Below, piece after piece: positions 26,409 through 34,576 of a DNA stretch of 64,000 nucleotides; position 1 is the stretch's first letter, and each line of letters starts with the position of its first letter. The stretch covers positions 868,001 through 932,000 of the forward strand of contig NZ_CP180545.1 in assembly GCF_047778045.1 (NCBI RefSeq), given 5' to 3'. The notes below the pieces were generated by a model. That model worked only from the letters and a program-made list of their open reading frames with translations. It was not told where the DNA came from and did no database searches. Source of the DNA: Neptuniibacter sp047778045 (GTDB lineage: Bacteria; Pseudomonadota; Gammaproteobacteria; Pseudomonadales; Balneatricaceae). The position numbers and the translations under genes were made by a program.

Positions 26409-27010
26409 TATTTAGTTGCTTCCGCTAATCTACTAAGTTCTGTGTGCAGCTTAACAATTTGCTTCTTTAGGCTGTCTAGATCTGCATTGTTATCGATAAC
26501 AATATCTGCTTTGTTTAATCGATCTTGGCGCGGCAATTGAACTGCCATAATCGCTTTTATCTGATCTTCGCTGGAACTATCGCGTTTAACAGTTCTAGTT
26601 AATTGTAACTCTTCTGATGCATCAACAACGATTACAGTATCAACTAATTCATGTTGATCCGTTTCTAATAATAGAGGTGAAGATAGAACTGCATAACTGC
26701 TCGTAGCATTATGTAATTGCTGTTTAATGCTCTCGCGAATGATCGGGTGTAGTAGCTGTTCCAGCCAGGTTTTGGCTGATTTGTCGCTGAATATTATTTT
26801 GCGTAAAGCGGTACGATTTAATTCACCGTTATCAGTGATAATGTGACTGCCAAAGTGCTCAGCGATTTTGTCTAGTGCTGGTTCGTCTTTTGCGACTACT
26901 TCGCGTGCAACTACATCAGCATCAACAACTGTGATCCCGAGCTTTTGTAAATGGTCAGTTACAGCATTTTTACCCGAACCGATTCCACCGGTGATACCAA
27001 CAATGTACAT
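26408..27010 (-). CDS. coaE: Dephospho-CoA kinase CoaE
   Basis: Final step of coenzyme A synthesis: ATP-dependent phosphorylation of the 3'-OH of dephospho-CoA. 200 residues. Start VGITGGIGSGKNAVTDHL holds the P-loop, followed by VVDADVVAREV. The lid region contains SSEDQIKAIMAVQLPRQDRL, and IVIDNNADLDSL is the conserved C-terminal segment. The gene sits between pilD and yacG, as in Pseudomonas. Confidence 0.96.
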   Translation of the reverse strand: MYIVGITGGIGSGKNAVTDHLQKLGITVVDADVVAREVVAKDEPALDKIAEHFGSHIITDNGELNRTALRKIIFSDKSAKTWLEQLLHPIIRESIKQQLHNATSSYAVLSSPLLLETDQHELVDTVIVVDASEELQLTRTVKRDSSSEDQIKAIMAVQLPRQDRLNKADIVIDNNADLDSLKKQIVKLHTELSRLAEATK

Positions 27011-27013
27011 AAA

Positions 27014-27862
27014 TCAGATTCTTATAAGTTGCAGGTAGATTGTCGTAAGAGTATCGCCCCATATCAGTGCTATCCAGCCCGCAATAGCGAGGTAAGGGCC
27101 AAATGGAATTGGGTTTTGCGATGAATGGTTTTTAAATAGCATCATGCCTATCCCAATGATTGCACCGACGAGGGAGCTTAAGAGGATAATAAGCGGCAAT
27201 TGATAGACTCCAGCCCAGGCTCCAAGGGCTGCGAGTAGTTTGAAATCACCGTATCCCATACCTTCTTTGCCCGTTAGCAGTTTAAATGCCCAGTAGATTG
27301 ACCATAAGCTTAGGTAACCTGCCATTGCACCATAGACAGCGTGTTCTAGTGAACTGAAAAGGCCAAAACTGTTGACGAATAAACCCAGCCATAACAGAGG
27401 TAGAGTTAAACGGTCGGGAAGTAGTTGATGATCAATATCTATAAAAATCAGGCATACCAGTACCCATGTAAGTAATACTACGCTTAATCCAATCAGGTTA
27501 AAGCCAAAAACGTAAACGGCATAAGCGGAGCAAATAGCTGTAAATAATTCTACAAAAGGGTATCGAAAAGGTATATGCAGTCCACAAGATGAACATTTGG
27601 CCCGAAGGAAAATCCAACTGATGACAGGAATGTTTTCATACCAGCGGATTTTGTGTTGGCACTTAGGGCAAGTGGATGCAGGTACTGAAAGGTTGTAAGG
27701 CTCTTGATTTACCTCTTCATCAGCAGATATTTCTCTCTCCCATTCTCTTTGCATCATAATGGGTAAACGATGTATGACTACGTTTAAGAAGCTGCCGACA
27801 CAAAGGGAAAATAAAAACGCGCAGGCAATAGCCCACGCGGGATCAAAAATAATTGTATTCAT
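27014..27862 (-). CDS. pilD: Type IV prepilin peptidase / N-methyltransferase PilD
   Basis: Inner membrane aspartic protease that removes prepilin leader peptides and methylates the new N-terminal residue. 282 residues, several membrane spans. N-terminal SLCVGSFLNVVIHRLP, a cytoplasmic zinc-type domain with CPKCQHKIRWYENIPVISW and CSSCG, and the two catalytic Asp motifs: FIDIDHQLLPDRLTLPL and GYGDFKLLAALGAW. It processes PilA encoded in this cluster. The gene ends 3 bp before coaE, so co-transcription is likely. Confidence 0.97.
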   Translation of the reverse strand: MNTIIFDPAWAIACAFLFSLCVGSFLNVVIHRLPIMMQREWEREISADEEVNQEPYNLSVPASTCPKCQHKIRWYENIPVISWIFLRAKCSSCGLHIPFRYPFVELFTAICSAYAVYVFGFNLIGLSVVLLTWVLVCLIFIDIDHQLLPDRLTLPLLWLGLFVNSFGLFSSLEHAVYGAMAGYLSLWSIYWAFKLLTGKEGMGYGDFKLLAALGAWAGVYQLPLIILLSSLVGAIIGIGMMLFKNHSSQNPIPFGPYLAIAGWIALIWGDTLTTIYLQLIRI

Positions 27863-27874
27863 TAATTCTTATCT

Positions 27875-29095
27875 TTAAACAACTTGACCAAGCTGGAAGA
27901 TTGGAAGGTACATTGCCACAACAAGCCCACCAACTAGCACGCCCAATACAACCATAATTAAAGGCTCTAGTAAGCTTGAAAGGTTATCTACAGCGTTATC
28001 TACTTGTTCTTCATAAAAATCGGCGATTTTTTCTAGCATCATTTCAAGTGAGCCGGCTTCTTCACCTATAGCAATCATCTGGATTGTCATGTTTGGAAAA
28101 ATGCCAGTCATTGTGACGGCGTTTTGTAGAGACTGACCTGTAGAAACACCATTTTTGATCTGTAAGATAGCGTCCCTATAAAGCGCATTGCCTGAGGCGC
28201 CAGCAGCTGAATCTAAAGCATTAACTAAAGGTACACCTGCTGCAAACGTGGTTGATAAGGTTCGCGCAAACCTTGCTATAGAGGCATTGTGAAGTATCTC
28301 TCCAATAACGGGGATCTTAAGAATAGCTTTGTCTACAGCGTCTCTAAATTTCGCAGACTTTTGCCGTGCTTTTTGAAACACAAAACCAAATAAGGCAACG
28401 CCAATTAAAGCAACCCACCACCATTCTTGAGCTGTTTCAGAAAGACTAATAACAAATTGAGTAAAAGCGGGGAGTTCAGCCCCAAAGCTTTTAAATACAT
28501 CTTCAAATTGAGGTACTACTTTTACAAGAAGGATTGCTGATACAACAATACCGACAACGATAACAGCTGTTGGATATGTTAGAGCTTTTTTGATTTTGGC
28601 TTTTAATGATTCTAATTTTTCTTTGTACGTAGCAATACGGTCCAGCATTGCATCCAGCGCACCAGATTGCTCACCAGCATTAACTAAATTGCAATACAGA
28701 TCATCGAAGTGTTGTGGATGTTTGGTCAAAGCTGTAGAAAAATCTGTGCCGCTGTTAACATCATTCTTGATTTCATAGACAATGTCTTTCAGCTTTTGTT
28801 TTTCAATACCACCGGCGGTTATCTCTAGGCCTTGTAGTAGAGGTACACCAGAACGCATCATGGTGGCCATTTGACGGGTAAAAAAAGCTATATCAACAGG
28901 CTTAACGGATTTGTTTTTTGCGCTGAACATGCCTGCAGAGCGCTCTTTAGCAATTCTTGATGTTAAGATTCCTTGCTTTCGAAGAAGGGCCTTTGCTGAT
29001 GCCGCGTTATTAGCATCAATCTTCCCTTTGCTCTTATTACCGCTTTTATCTTTCCCTTGCCAGGTGAAAGTACTTAGCTTGGCATCTTTAGCCAT
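27875..29095 (-). CDS. pilC: Type IV pilus inner membrane platform protein PilC
   Basis: Polytopic platform protein that couples the PilB motor to pilin insertion. 406 residues. Two T2SSF domains, roughly 75-195 and 275-400, each ending in hydrophobic segments. Markers: FTRQMATMMRSGVPLLQGLE in the first, FARTLSTTFAAGVPLVNALD in the second, and a conserved C-terminal LLEPLIMVVLGVLVGGLVVA followed by MYLPIFQLG. It lies between pilB and pilD with short spacers, so pilBCD form one unit. Confidence 0.97.
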   Translation of the reverse strand: MAKDAKLSTFTWQGKDKSGNKSKGKIDANNAASAKALLRKQGILTSRIAKERSAGMFSAKNKSVKPVDIAFFTRQMATMMRSGVPLLQGLEITAGGIEKQKLKDIVYEIKNDVNSGTDFSTALTKHPQHFDDLYCNLVNAGEQSGALDAMLDRIATYKEKLESLKAKIKKALTYPTAVIVVGIVVSAILLVKVVPQFEDVFKSFGAELPAFTQFVISLSETAQEWWWVALIGVALFGFVFQKARQKSAKFRDAVDKAILKIPVIGEILHNASIARFARTLSTTFAAGVPLVNALDSAAGASGNALYRDAILQIKNGVSTGQSLQNAVTMTGIFPNMTIQMIAIGEEAGSLEMMLEKIADFYEEQVDNAVDNLSSLLEPLIMVVLGVLVGGLVVAMYLPIFQLGQVV

Positions 29096-29111
29096 ATATT
29101 AATTCCTGTTA

Positions 29112-30827
29112 TCAGGTCTTGATGACTCGGTTCATCTCTTCAAGACTGGTGATTCCTTCCGCGACTTTCTTTAACCCAGAGCGGCGTAAGCTCTGGAAGT
29201 TTTGTGTTTCAGCTACTCTAAGTATATCCAGAGAGTTGCCATTCTCCATAATTACTTCTGCAATTTCTGGAGTCATAGGTAACATTTCATAGATACCCAC
29301 TCGGCCTTTGTAGCCTCTATTGCATTTGCTGCAGCCATCTTGATTGGCTTCGAAAAGAGAGAGGTTGTTTATCTCTTCATCTATAAAGCCTTCTTCCCTT
29401 AACGTAACTTCAGGGAGGGTGATCGGCTTTTTGCAGCTTTCACATAAGCGCCGTCCTAGACGTTGAGCAATGATAAGGCTAACAGATGTCGCGATATTAA
29501 AGGCGGGTACGCCCATGTTACGTAGACGGGTAAGTGTTTCAGGTGCGCTGTTTGTGTGAAGTGTGGATAGCACCATATGACCAGTCTGGGCTGCTTTTAT
29601 AGCGATTTCTGCTGTTTCCAAGTCTCGTATCTCACCTACCATTACCACGTCAGGGTCTTGACGAAGAAATGCGCGTAAAGCCTCTGCGAAATTTAAACCG
29701 ACTTTAGCGTTTACATGAACCTGGTTTATACCCTCTAGGTTGATCTCTACAGGGTCTTCCGCAGTAGAGATATTTCGCTCTTCGGTATTAAGGATATTCA
29801 GACCGGTATAAAGACTTACTGTTTTACCACTACCAGTTGGCCCGGTTACAAGTACCATACCTTGCGGTCTGTGGAGTGTGCCTAAGTAAAGCTCTTTTTG
29901 GAACTCCGCAAAGCCTAGAGCTTCGACCCCCATTTTTGCACTACTTGGATCAAGTATACGTAGTACGATTTTTTCTCCCCAAAGAGTAGGGAGTGTATTT
30001 ACACGGAAGTCGATGGCGCGTTTTTTAGATATCTTCATCTTAATACGGCCATCTTGCGGCACGCGTTTTTCAGAAATATCCATTTGTGACATGACTTTTA
30101 AACGCGCAGATAGTCGTGCCGCAAGGTTTGATGGTGGTTTTGCAACTTCCTGCAGAATTCCATCTATCCTGCTTCTGATTCGATAGCTTTTCTCATAGGG
30201 TTCAAAATGAATATCAGAAGCGCCATTTTTTATAGAATCTAGAAGGATTTTATTGATAAAGCGAACAATCGGTGCATCTTTTGTTGTGTCTTCTTCACTT
30301 TCTTGCTCTTCTTGATCTTGAGTAGTGCCATCTGAAATTTCGAGATTATCTAAATCACTATCTTCTAATTCATCTAAGGCTGAGTCTTGGCCTTCAAGGA
30401 AGCTCTCTATGGCGCGAGTGAGTTTATCTTCCTCAACTATGATTGCTTCTGTTGTAATGCCGCTTTGAAATTTAAATTCATCTAATGCTTGTATATTAGT
30501 CGGGTCAGAAATAGCAACGAACAAGCGATTATCACGTTTTTGTAGTGGGAGCGCATGGTGTTTAGTTATTAGGGAATCGTTAATTAGTCCTTGAGGAAGG
30601 GATGCTGGGTCTAAAGCGTCCAAATCTAAAAGAGGTATACCAAACTCTTCAGATGCAGCTGCTGCGGCTCTGTAGGCGCTAACTAAACGCTGTTCAATAA
30701 CATATGAGATAAACGTTTGTTGTTTCTCTCGGGATTGAAGCGAAGCATCAGCTGCAACTTCTGCAGAACATACGCCTTCATTAACCAATCGTTTGGCAAG
30801 TCCGCTTAAAGGTTGGCTTGGCTGCAA
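29112..30827 (-). CDS. pilB: Type IV pilus assembly ATPase PilB
   Basis: Cytoplasmic hexameric ATPase for pilus extension. 571 residues. N-terminal MshEN/T2SSE_N domain (about 30-150), a highly acidic linker near 150-180 (EDSDLDNLEIS), then the ATPase core with Walker A GPTGSGKTVSLY, DPVEINLEGINQV, Walker B region DPDVVMVGEIRDLETAEIA, and HTNSAPETLTRL. Zinc tetracysteine motif CESC with CSKC, typical of extension ATPases. Divergent from pilA. Confidence 0.97.
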   Translation of the reverse strand: MQPSQPLSGLAKRLVNEGVCSAEVAADASLQSREKQQTFISYVIEQRLVSAYRAAAAASEEFGIPLLDLDALDPASLPQGLINDSLITKHHALPLQKRDNRLFVAISDPTNIQALDEFKFQSGITTEAIIVEEDKLTRAIESFLEGQDSALDELEDSDLDNLEISDGTTQDQEEQESEEDTTKDAPIVRFINKILLDSIKNGASDIHFEPYEKSYRIRSRIDGILQEVAKPPSNLAARLSARLKVMSQMDISEKRVPQDGRIKMKISKKRAIDFRVNTLPTLWGEKIVLRILDPSSAKMGVEALGFAEFQKELYLGTLHRPQGMVLVTGPTGSGKTVSLYTGLNILNTEERNISTAEDPVEINLEGINQVHVNAKVGLNFAEALRAFLRQDPDVVMVGEIRDLETAEIAIKAAQTGHMVLSTLHTNSAPETLTRLRNMGVPAFNIATSVSLIIAQRLGRRLCESCKKPITLPEVTLREEGFIDEEINNLSLFEANQDGCSKCNRGYKGRVGIYEMLPMTPEIAEVIMENGNSLDILRVAETQNFQSLRRSGLKKVAEGITSLEEMNRVIKT

Positions 30828-30955
30828 AATGAAACTCCCGTCTTAATCCATGACTCAATTGGACACTGGCTTATCAAACTGATATTAGCTTGTTGTAATT
30901 TATAGCCTATTGTAGCCTTAAAATAGCATTTGCATCGCAGTTTGAAAATGCGCGC

Positions 30956-31040
30956 TATAATGTTTATAAAAGAATTTCGGATAGGTCACTGGCGTGTTAT
31001 AAAAAATGCGCTACAATCAAAGGACTTGGTTGATACCAAG
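30956..31040 (+). promoter_or_regulatory. pilA leader: possible -10 box and hairpin
   Basis: A consensus TATAAT lies at 30956-30961, about 105 nt before the pilA start; the best -35 candidate (TTGCAT, 30930-30935) is 20 bp away, too far for a strong promoter. Closer to the gene, CTTGGT (31025-31030) and ACCAAG (31035-31040) form a perfect 6 bp hairpin with a TGAT loop, followed by GATTTTTATT. A clear sigma-54 (-24/-12) site with correct spacing was not found. Confidence 0.35.
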
Positions 31041-31065
31041 GATTTTTATTCGCTGGAGAAATAAA

Positions 31066-31572
31066 ATGAAAAAAGTACAACAAGGTTTCACCCTTATTGA
31101 ATTGATGATCGTAGTTGCGATCATCGGTATTTTGGCGGCAATTGCATTGCCGGCTTACCAGAGCTATACAATCAAAGCGCGTATGTCGGAAGTTATTCTT
31201 GCGGGTAGTGCTTGCCGAACGACTATTACAGAAGTTGTGCAAAGTAGTGATACTTCAATTCCTGCTGCTGGTACATTTGGCTGTGAAGAAGTTCGACCTA
31301 CACAATATGTAGAGAATGTGGCAACTAACGCTTCTGCGGGTGTTGCGATTGAGGCTCGAGCTATTGATGGTGAAGTTAATGGTGGTTGGGTTTATCTAAT
31401 CCCAAGTTCATCTGAGCCAGGTGATACAATCAACTCTTGGTTGTGTGGTGCAACAGCAACGGAATCTATTTACAATTACTTACCAGGCTCTTGTAAAGAC
31501 GATATGGCTTCTGACCCAGTGGCTACTGCGGGTGGTTGGAACAATGGTTCTGCAGCAGTAAACCCAACCTAA
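31066..31572 (+). CDS. pilA: Type IV major pilin PilA
   Basis: Structural subunit of the type IV pilus. From the ATG at 31066, with GGAG upstream, the prepilin has 168 residues. Leader MKKVQQG is cleaved by PilD before Phe8. The N-terminal helix FTLIELMIVVAIIGILAAIA with Glu at mature position 5 is the class III signal of type IVa pilins. Four cysteines follow (in SACRT, FGCEE, WLCGA and GSCKD); the last two probably close the C-terminal D-loop and the first two may form a second disulphide. The C-terminal globular part is Gly, Ser and Thr rich and would be strain-variable. Divergent from pilBCD. Confidence 0.96.
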   Translation: MKKVQQGFTLIELMIVVAIIGILAAIALPAYQSYTIKARMSEVILAGSACRTTITEVVQSSDTSIPAAGTFGCEEVRPTQYVENVATNASAGVAIEARAIDGEVNGGWVYLIPSSSEPGDTINSWLCGATATESIYNYLPGSCKDDMASDPVATAGGWNNGSAAVNPT

Positions 31573-31625
31573 GTTTACTGTTTATAAGTGTTTGGTATAT
31601 CTTGTAGATAATACTATATGCTAAG

Positions 31626-31676
31626 GCCTGCTGACGAATGTGTTGTTCAAATTGCATTTTCAAAGCAGGCTTTTTT
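31626..31676 (+). terminator. Probable terminator after pilA
   Basis: GCCTGCT (31626-31632) and AGCAGGC (31664-31670) form a 7 bp stem with a long 31 nt loop, followed by six Ts. The long loop makes it less certain than the others in this window. Confidence 0.6.
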
Positions 31677-31753
31677 ATGTGTATTTGTAGTGATTTTTGA
31701 GTGGAATGTTGTTACTTTAGCTTCTCTGTTTTCGATATAAGTAATTCATTTCA

Positions 31754-32095
31754 ATGAAACGAAATATAATAATTATTCTAATCGCAGCTTGTGTTGGTGT
31801 GACTTGGTATATTGCCAATACTACTGAAAGGTTAACCCCTGCAATTAAAAGCGCAGCAGAAAATGCTATTCTCGAACAGCCAGAATTCCCAGCGCGACCT
31901 GTATGGTGGCATGATGATTCTGTGATGGCTGTTGGTATTGTTCCAGACAGTGTTAATCCTCATCATGCGGCAGCTAAGGCTTGTGAAATCATTAAAGCTA
32001 AAGGTGTAACCACTGCTATTGTGGAAATTTATGATGTTGTGAAAATCCAGAAAGAGGATGACTGGGATCAGCTGGCGGCAGATAGCTGTCAGTAA
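31754..32095 (+). CDS. Small exported or membrane-anchored protein, unknown function
   Basis: 113 residues, no family recognised. Residues 1-20 are a hydrophobic segment after MKRN (IIIILIAACVGVTWYIA), which could be an uncleaved anchor or a signal peptide. The rest is a small domain with a WWHDDSVMAVGIVPDSVN stretch and two cysteines (KACEI and the C-terminal DSCQ) that could form a disulphide. It lies between pilA and nadC, where Pseudomonas pilin loci carry a tRNA gene and pilin accessory genes. A role with pili is only a positional guess. A strong terminator follows. Confidence 0.6.
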   Translation: MKRNIIIILIAACVGVTWYIANTTERLTPAIKSAAENAILEQPEFPARPVWWHDDSVMAVGIVPDSVNPHHAAAKACEIIKAKGVTTAIVEIYDVVKIQKEDDWDQLAADSCQ

Positions 32096-32123
32096 GCGAT
32101 CAATTTTAAGTGTTTTTAAAATG

Positions 32124-32153
32124 AAAAAAGGCTGCATATGTGCAGCCTTTTTT
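32124..32153. terminator. Bidirectional terminator between the small exported gene and nadC
   Basis: Six As, then GGCTGCA (32130-32136), loop TATG, TGCAGCC (32141-32147) and six Ts. The symmetric A and T runs let it serve both convergent genes. Confidence 0.93.
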
Positions 32154-32179
32154 GATTAAAGAATAATGTGATCCGGACT

Positions 32180-33025
32180 TTAATCTTCAATTAAGCGCAT
32201 AGACAGATCTACTGCTTGGCAGTGCTTAGTGAGCGCACCAATGGATATGTAGTCTACGCCGGTTTCTGCGATAGGGCGTAAGGTTTCATCAGTGATACCG
32301 CCAGAGGCTTCAAGTTTGGCAATGCCGCGCGTCAGTTTTACTGAGTCTCTCATCGCTTCTAATGAAAAGTTGTCCAGCATAATGATGTCCGCTCCAGCTT
32401 CTAGCGCTTGATGAAGCTCTTCCATTGTTTCGACTTCAACTTCTACGGGTTTGCCTGGCTCATTGGATTTAGCTGTTGCAATAGCGGCGTCGATACCACC
32501 ACAGGCCATGATATGGTTCTCTTTAATCAAGAAAGCGTCGAATAAACCAATGCGGTGGTTGAAGCAGCCTCCACAGGTAACGGCATATTTCTGAGCAAAG
32601 CGAAGGCCAGGAAGAGTTTTACGAGTATCAAGCAGTTTAACTGTCGTACCAGCTACTTTGTCCGCGTAGAACTTACTGACAGTTGCTGTACCTGACAGTG
32701 TTTGTAGAAAGTTTAAAGCTGCACGCTCCGCTGTTAGAAGATTTCTAGCAGAACCTTTTGCCCAGAAAAGTACTTGGTCGCGTTGAACGATATCACCATC
32801 ATCAACTTGCCAGTCTAGTTCTAGTTCCGGGTCTACTTGGCGAAAAACTTCATTTACCCAGTCGACACCACAAACAACAGCCTCTTGGCGGCTGATGATG
32901 CGAGCCGTTGCGGTTTGTTCAGCAGGAATCAGTTGTGCGGTAATATCACCACTGCCTATATCTTCCTGTAAAGCGTAACGAACGGCGTCTGGGATAAGGT
33001 GCTGAATTTCTGCGCGGGTCAACAT
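32180..33025 (-). CDS. nadC: Nicotinate-nucleotide pyrophosphorylase (carboxylating) NadC
   Basis: Quinolinate phosphoribosyltransferase of de novo NAD synthesis: quinolinate plus PRPP gives nicotinate mononucleotide and CO2. 281 residues. N-terminal ALQEDIGSGDITAQLIP, AERAALNFLQTLSGTAT, the active site segment LLDTRKTLPGLRFAQKYAV with CGGCFNHRIGLFDAFLIKEN, and C-terminal LEASGGITDETL with DYISIGALTKH. The same neighbours (pil cluster and ampD) are found in Pseudomonas. Confidence 0.97.
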   Translation of the reverse strand: MLTRAEIQHLIPDAVRYALQEDIGSGDITAQLIPAEQTATARIISRQEAVVCGVDWVNEVFRQVDPELELDWQVDDGDIVQRDQVLFWAKGSARNLLTAERAALNFLQTLSGTATVSKFYADKVAGTTVKLLDTRKTLPGLRFAQKYAVTCGGCFNHRIGLFDAFLIKENHIMACGGIDAAIATAKSNEPGKPVEVEVETMEELHQALEAGADIIMLDNFSLEAMRDSVKLTRGIAKLEASGGITDETLRPIAETGVDYISIGALTKHCQAVDLSMRLIED

Positions 33026-33126
33026 AGTCGGTCCTGATTGAAAATGTATGAGGCTTGGCTTTTACAAATAGGCCTCTGATAATATGCAGATTCTATCGAA
33101 ATAGATCTAGAGCGGGTAGGGGATAA

Positions 33127-33672
33127 ATGAATATTGAAGGTCAAAACTGGCACAAAGATGTAGAGGTTGTGCCTTCGCCGAATTTTAATGAGCGCCCAGA
33201 CTCTAATGATATTTCGTTACTGGTTATCCATAATATTAGTTTGCCTCCGGGTAAGTTTGGTGGTGGTTACATCCAGCATTTTTTTCAGAATAAGTTAGAT
33301 CCAACAATTGATCCTTTTTTTGACGAGATAAAAGAACTTCAGGTATCTGCTCATTTCCTAATTGAGCGAAGTGGTCATATTGTCCAATTTGTGCCAACTG
33401 GCTGTAGAGCTTGGCATGCCGGTGTGTCTACTTTTGAAGGTAGGGAAAATTGTAATGATTTTTCGATTGGCATAGAGCTAGAGGGAACGGATGCAGATCC
33501 ATATTCGGATGATCAGTACAATGCTTTAGCTACCCTTACCAAGCAGCTACGCGATCTCTATCCTAAAATAAAGCTGGACAGGATTGTTGGGCATTGTGAT
33601 ATAGCCCCAGAGCGTAAAACCGATCCAGGCCCAGTCTTTGATTGGAAAAAATATCTAAAGCTATTGGATTAA
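33127..33672 (+). CDS. ampD: 1,6-anhydro-N-acetylmuramyl-L-alanine amidase AmpD
   Basis: Cytoplasmic zinc amidase that splits anhydro-muropeptides during cell wall recycling; its loss induces ampC in species that have it. 181 residues, no signal peptide. VIHNISLPPGKFGG with the zinc ligand His35, SAHFLIERSGHIVQFVP, the AWHAGVS segment, FSIGIELEGTD, and VGHCDIAPERKTDPGPVFDW with the remaining ligands (His and Asp). The stop codon abuts the stop of convergent rsmE with no gap. Confidence 0.96.
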   Translation: MNIEGQNWHKDVEVVPSPNFNERPDSNDISLLVIHNISLPPGKFGGGYIQHFFQNKLDPTIDPFFDEIKELQVSAHFLIERSGHIVQFVPTGCRAWHAGVSTFEGRENCNDFSIGIELEGTDADPYSDDQYNALATLTKQLRDLYPKIKLDRIVGHCDIAPERKTDPGPVFDWKKYLKLLD

Positions 33673-34380
33673 TTAGACTGGGAATAGTTTAGCTAACAAA
33701 ACAGGCACTGCATTTTCAACTCTTAAGATGCGCTCACCAATATGGATTGATTTGAATCCGCATTGATTGAGTTTATCGACTTCGTATTCAATAAAACCAC
33801 CTTCTGGGCCAATCGCTAGGGTAGTTGGAATCGATTCGGGTGCTGAGCATTGCTCTGCATGATAAGGATGGGCAACTAAAGAACGTGTGTCTTTAGCGAT
33901 CTCTGGTAGTTCATCTTCTACAAAAGGCTTGAAACGTTTGCGTAAATGAACGCTCGGCATAATCGTATCGCCAGCTTGTTCTAGGCCAAGTTTTAACTGC
34001 TCTTCTATTTGATTAAGTATTGGCGTGCTCCAATAGCTTTTATCTACCCGATAAGAATTAATCAGATACAGCTCTTTTACGCCCATTGCGGAGACAGTTT
34101 GCAGTATCCGTTTCAGCATTTTAGGTCTGGGCAAGGCTAATATTAGGGTTAGAGGTAATGCTGCTGGTGGCTCTTTTTCTAGTGATAGCTTTAGCGTTAC
34201 AGAGCAGTCATTGAGTTCCAATACTTCTCCTTTACCTGTAGTTCCATTAAGTAGACCTACATTGAGAAGCGCTCCAATCTCAGGTTTATGTACTGAGCGA
34301 ATATGTTCGAAGCGATGATCTTTTAAAACTGCCGTGTCGCTTGCAACAAAGTCAGCTGTATTAATTAGTATAAGGTTCAT
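33673..34380 (-). CDS. rsmE: 16S rRNA (uracil1498-N3)-methyltransferase RsmE
   Basis: SPOUT-family methyltransferase that modifies U1498 of 16S rRNA. 235 residues. An N-terminal PUA-like domain (HIRSVHKPEIGALLNVGLLN) and a C-terminal trefoil-knot domain with LALPRPKMLKRILQTVSAMG, LAIGPEGGFIEYEVDKL and LGERILRVENAVPVLLA type motifs (here HIGERILRVENAVP). Complete. Confidence 0.95.
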   Translation of the reverse strand: MNLILINTADFVASDTAVLKDHRFEHIRSVHKPEIGALLNVGLLNGTTGKGEVLELNDCSVTLKLSLEKEPPAALPLTLILALPRPKMLKRILQTVSAMGVKELYLINSYRVDKSYWSTPILNQIEEQLKLGLEQAGDTIMPSVHLRKRFKPFVEDELPEIAKDTRSLVAHPYHAEQCSAPESIPTTLAIGPEGGFIEYEVDKLNQCGFKSIHIGERILRVENAVPVLLAKLFPV

Positions 34381-34460
34381 GGAGTTATCAAGTAGATAGA
34401 AGAGGCAGAAGTGTACTGCTCTAGGGCATTTAAGGCTAATTATTAACTCTAATCAAAAGA

Positions 34461-34492
34461 TGAGATGTTTATCTAAATGAGAATGTTTATCT
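34461..34492 (+). promoter_or_regulatory. Tandem Fur-box-like sites
   Basis: TGAGAATGTTTATCT (34478-34492) matches the 7-1-7 Fur consensus TGATAATNATTATCA at 11 of 14 informative positions. A near copy, TGAGATGTTTATCT, lacking one A, lies directly upstream at 34461-34474. The pair sits 85-116 bp before the likely start of the DUF4856-like gene. Iron control is inferred from the match and the nearby iron transporter. Confidence 0.55.
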
Positions 34493-34576
34493 GTAGCGTT
34501 ATCTTTTGACATGTGATACCTTTGCGCCATCTTGTATAAGCGATCAATATTCTGTGAATCCATGAAGGGGGTTTCT

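Noticed and set aside
30960..31020. Sigma-54 promoter before pilA (TGGCGTGTT with a downstream GC)
   Set aside because: The GG to GC distance is 15 nt instead of 10, so it does not fit a -24/-12 element.
31573..31753. tRNA gene next to pilA, as in Pseudomonas
   Set aside because: No T-arm GGTTCRANTCC-type sequence or cloverleaf could be found; only the pilA terminator is present.
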